DNA of 64,000 nucleotides. It comes from Anisakis pegreffii. Lineage: Eukaryota; Nematoda; Chromadorea; Rhabditida; Anisakidae. Numbering within the stretch: the first letter of the stretch is position 1; every line of letters starts with the position of its first letter. The stretch spans positions 1 to 64,000 of the forward strand of contig JAPYMA010000782.1 in the NCBI GenBank assembly GCA_035041965.1, given 5' to 3'. Under the pieces are notes generated by a model that saw nothing but the letters and a program-made list of their open reading frames with translations, did not search any database and was not told the origin of the DNA. Position numbers and translations under genes: made by a program. Shown here one piece after another: positions 63,424 to 64,000 of the stretch.

Positions 63424-64000
63424 ATTTATGCAAATGACAGATCCAACTTATTAGTAAAATCGTCTGCGTACGGTGAATTTTAGAAAGTGATTTAATGGAT
63501 ACGATGAGATTCATGAATCGCTGTGTGTATGAGATGGTATATTAATAATAGCTCCCGGTATTTCAGTATCTGAAACCATGGTAGAGTTACGAATGCATTC
63601 ACTTTTCTGTCGCTTCATCTGTTTACTTTATTTTGTTCAAGTGATTGATAATGAGTTCTGGCAAGCAAAACGATACCGTCGTCATTTATAATTTTTAATT
63701 TCTGCGCAAATATACATTTTTGTTACGTTTTACTGTTGAATTTGTATTCGATTTCCTCACAATCAGCTCTATATGTATTCTTTGGAAATGATTTATTCAG
63801 TGGTTTTCATCAATGAAAAGCATTCTTCTGTGTTACTGACAATCACTCATTGTGAGTAAACTTGATTCATTTAATCTCTTTTCATCCCATAATAAATCCA
63901 ATAAAAAACAGACAAATAAGTTTTACAAGTGTGCAAATGAATACGTTAATTGTGAGCAAATTATTGACGAAGCTACACAAAAACGTTTGCTTCAATGGAT
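63424..64000. other. 3' flank of FBXO7-like gene
   Basis: Untranslated sequence after the TAA. An AATAAA at 63891-63896 followed by caataaaaaacag is a plausible polyadenylation signal. Nothing else is supported to the window end. Confidence 0.5.
63891..63896 (+). terminator. Polyadenylation signal AATAAA for FBXO7-like gene
   Basis: Canonical AATAAA about 470 nt after the stop codon, with a second A-rich ATAAA close behind. This would give a 3' UTR of roughly 490 nt. Confidence 0.4.

Noticed and set aside
1..64000. CRISPR arrays, bacterial operons, rRNA or insertion sequences
   Set aside because: None seen. The genes are intron-split and eukaryotic, and the one tandem array has no spacers between its units.

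Overview
This is a eukaryotic window of about 36-38% GC with spliced genes, many introns of 50-500 bp, pyrimidine-plus-CAG splice acceptors and compact proteins. The best fit is a nematode. The main reasons are an ETS factor with LIN-1-type docking motifs, TTTCAG acceptors immediately upstream of several start codons (compatible with spliced-leader trans-splicing), and compact gene structures. The species and clade cannot be fixed from the sequence alone.

Layout: (1) 1-17.35 kb holds no gene I can support. It may be regulatory or contain 5' non-coding exons of the next gene. (2) 17.35-21.68 kb (+) is a LIN-1/ELK-type ETS transcription factor whose ETS domain spans three exons. It carries FxFP and D-type MAPK docking motifs and two SUMO consensus sites. 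Two mutually exclusive hairpins lie just downstream. (3) 24.8-26.0 kb (+) is a three-exon gene for a 91-residue predicted secreted basic peptide. (4) 27.2-35.3 kb is a cluster of three paralogous small genes (79 and 75 residues, plus one copy with no first exon found). Their structure is conserved: a phase-1 first intron, a central exon with two RRxS motifs, and a tiny last exon encoding DGFHRE. The spacers are repeat-rich and contain a 675-bp-spaced duplication. I do not recognise this family, and it is the strongest candidate for something undescribed. (5) 41.4-43.25 kb (+) is a 14-3-3 protein. (6) On the minus strand follow RABL3 (44.0-45.75 kb), a short J-domain protein (46.1-46.8 kb) and a TMEM185-type membrane protein (48.3-50.7 kb). 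The first two are only about 350 bp apart. (7) 51.8-54.05 kb is a repeat structure: a tandem array of 176-bp units facing one inverted unit, with a further inverted 20-mer pair outside. (8) 54.47-59.17 kb (+) is PUS7, a TruD-family pseudouridine synthase, in 12 exons. (9) 60.27-63.42 kb (+) is an FBXO7-like protein with ubiquitin-like, FP/PI31-like, F-box and proline-rich parts, in 6 exons.

Exon models were built by hand from reading frame, phase and family alignment from memory. For 14-3-3, TMEM185, PUS7, FBXO7 and two of the small paralogs, all phases close and the total length is a multiple of three. The functions are mostly unrelated housekeeping or signalling roles: MAPK-responsive transcription, phospho-serine reading, small GTPase, chaperone, RNA modification and ubiquitin ligase/proteasome. 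The gene order does not suggest one pathway.
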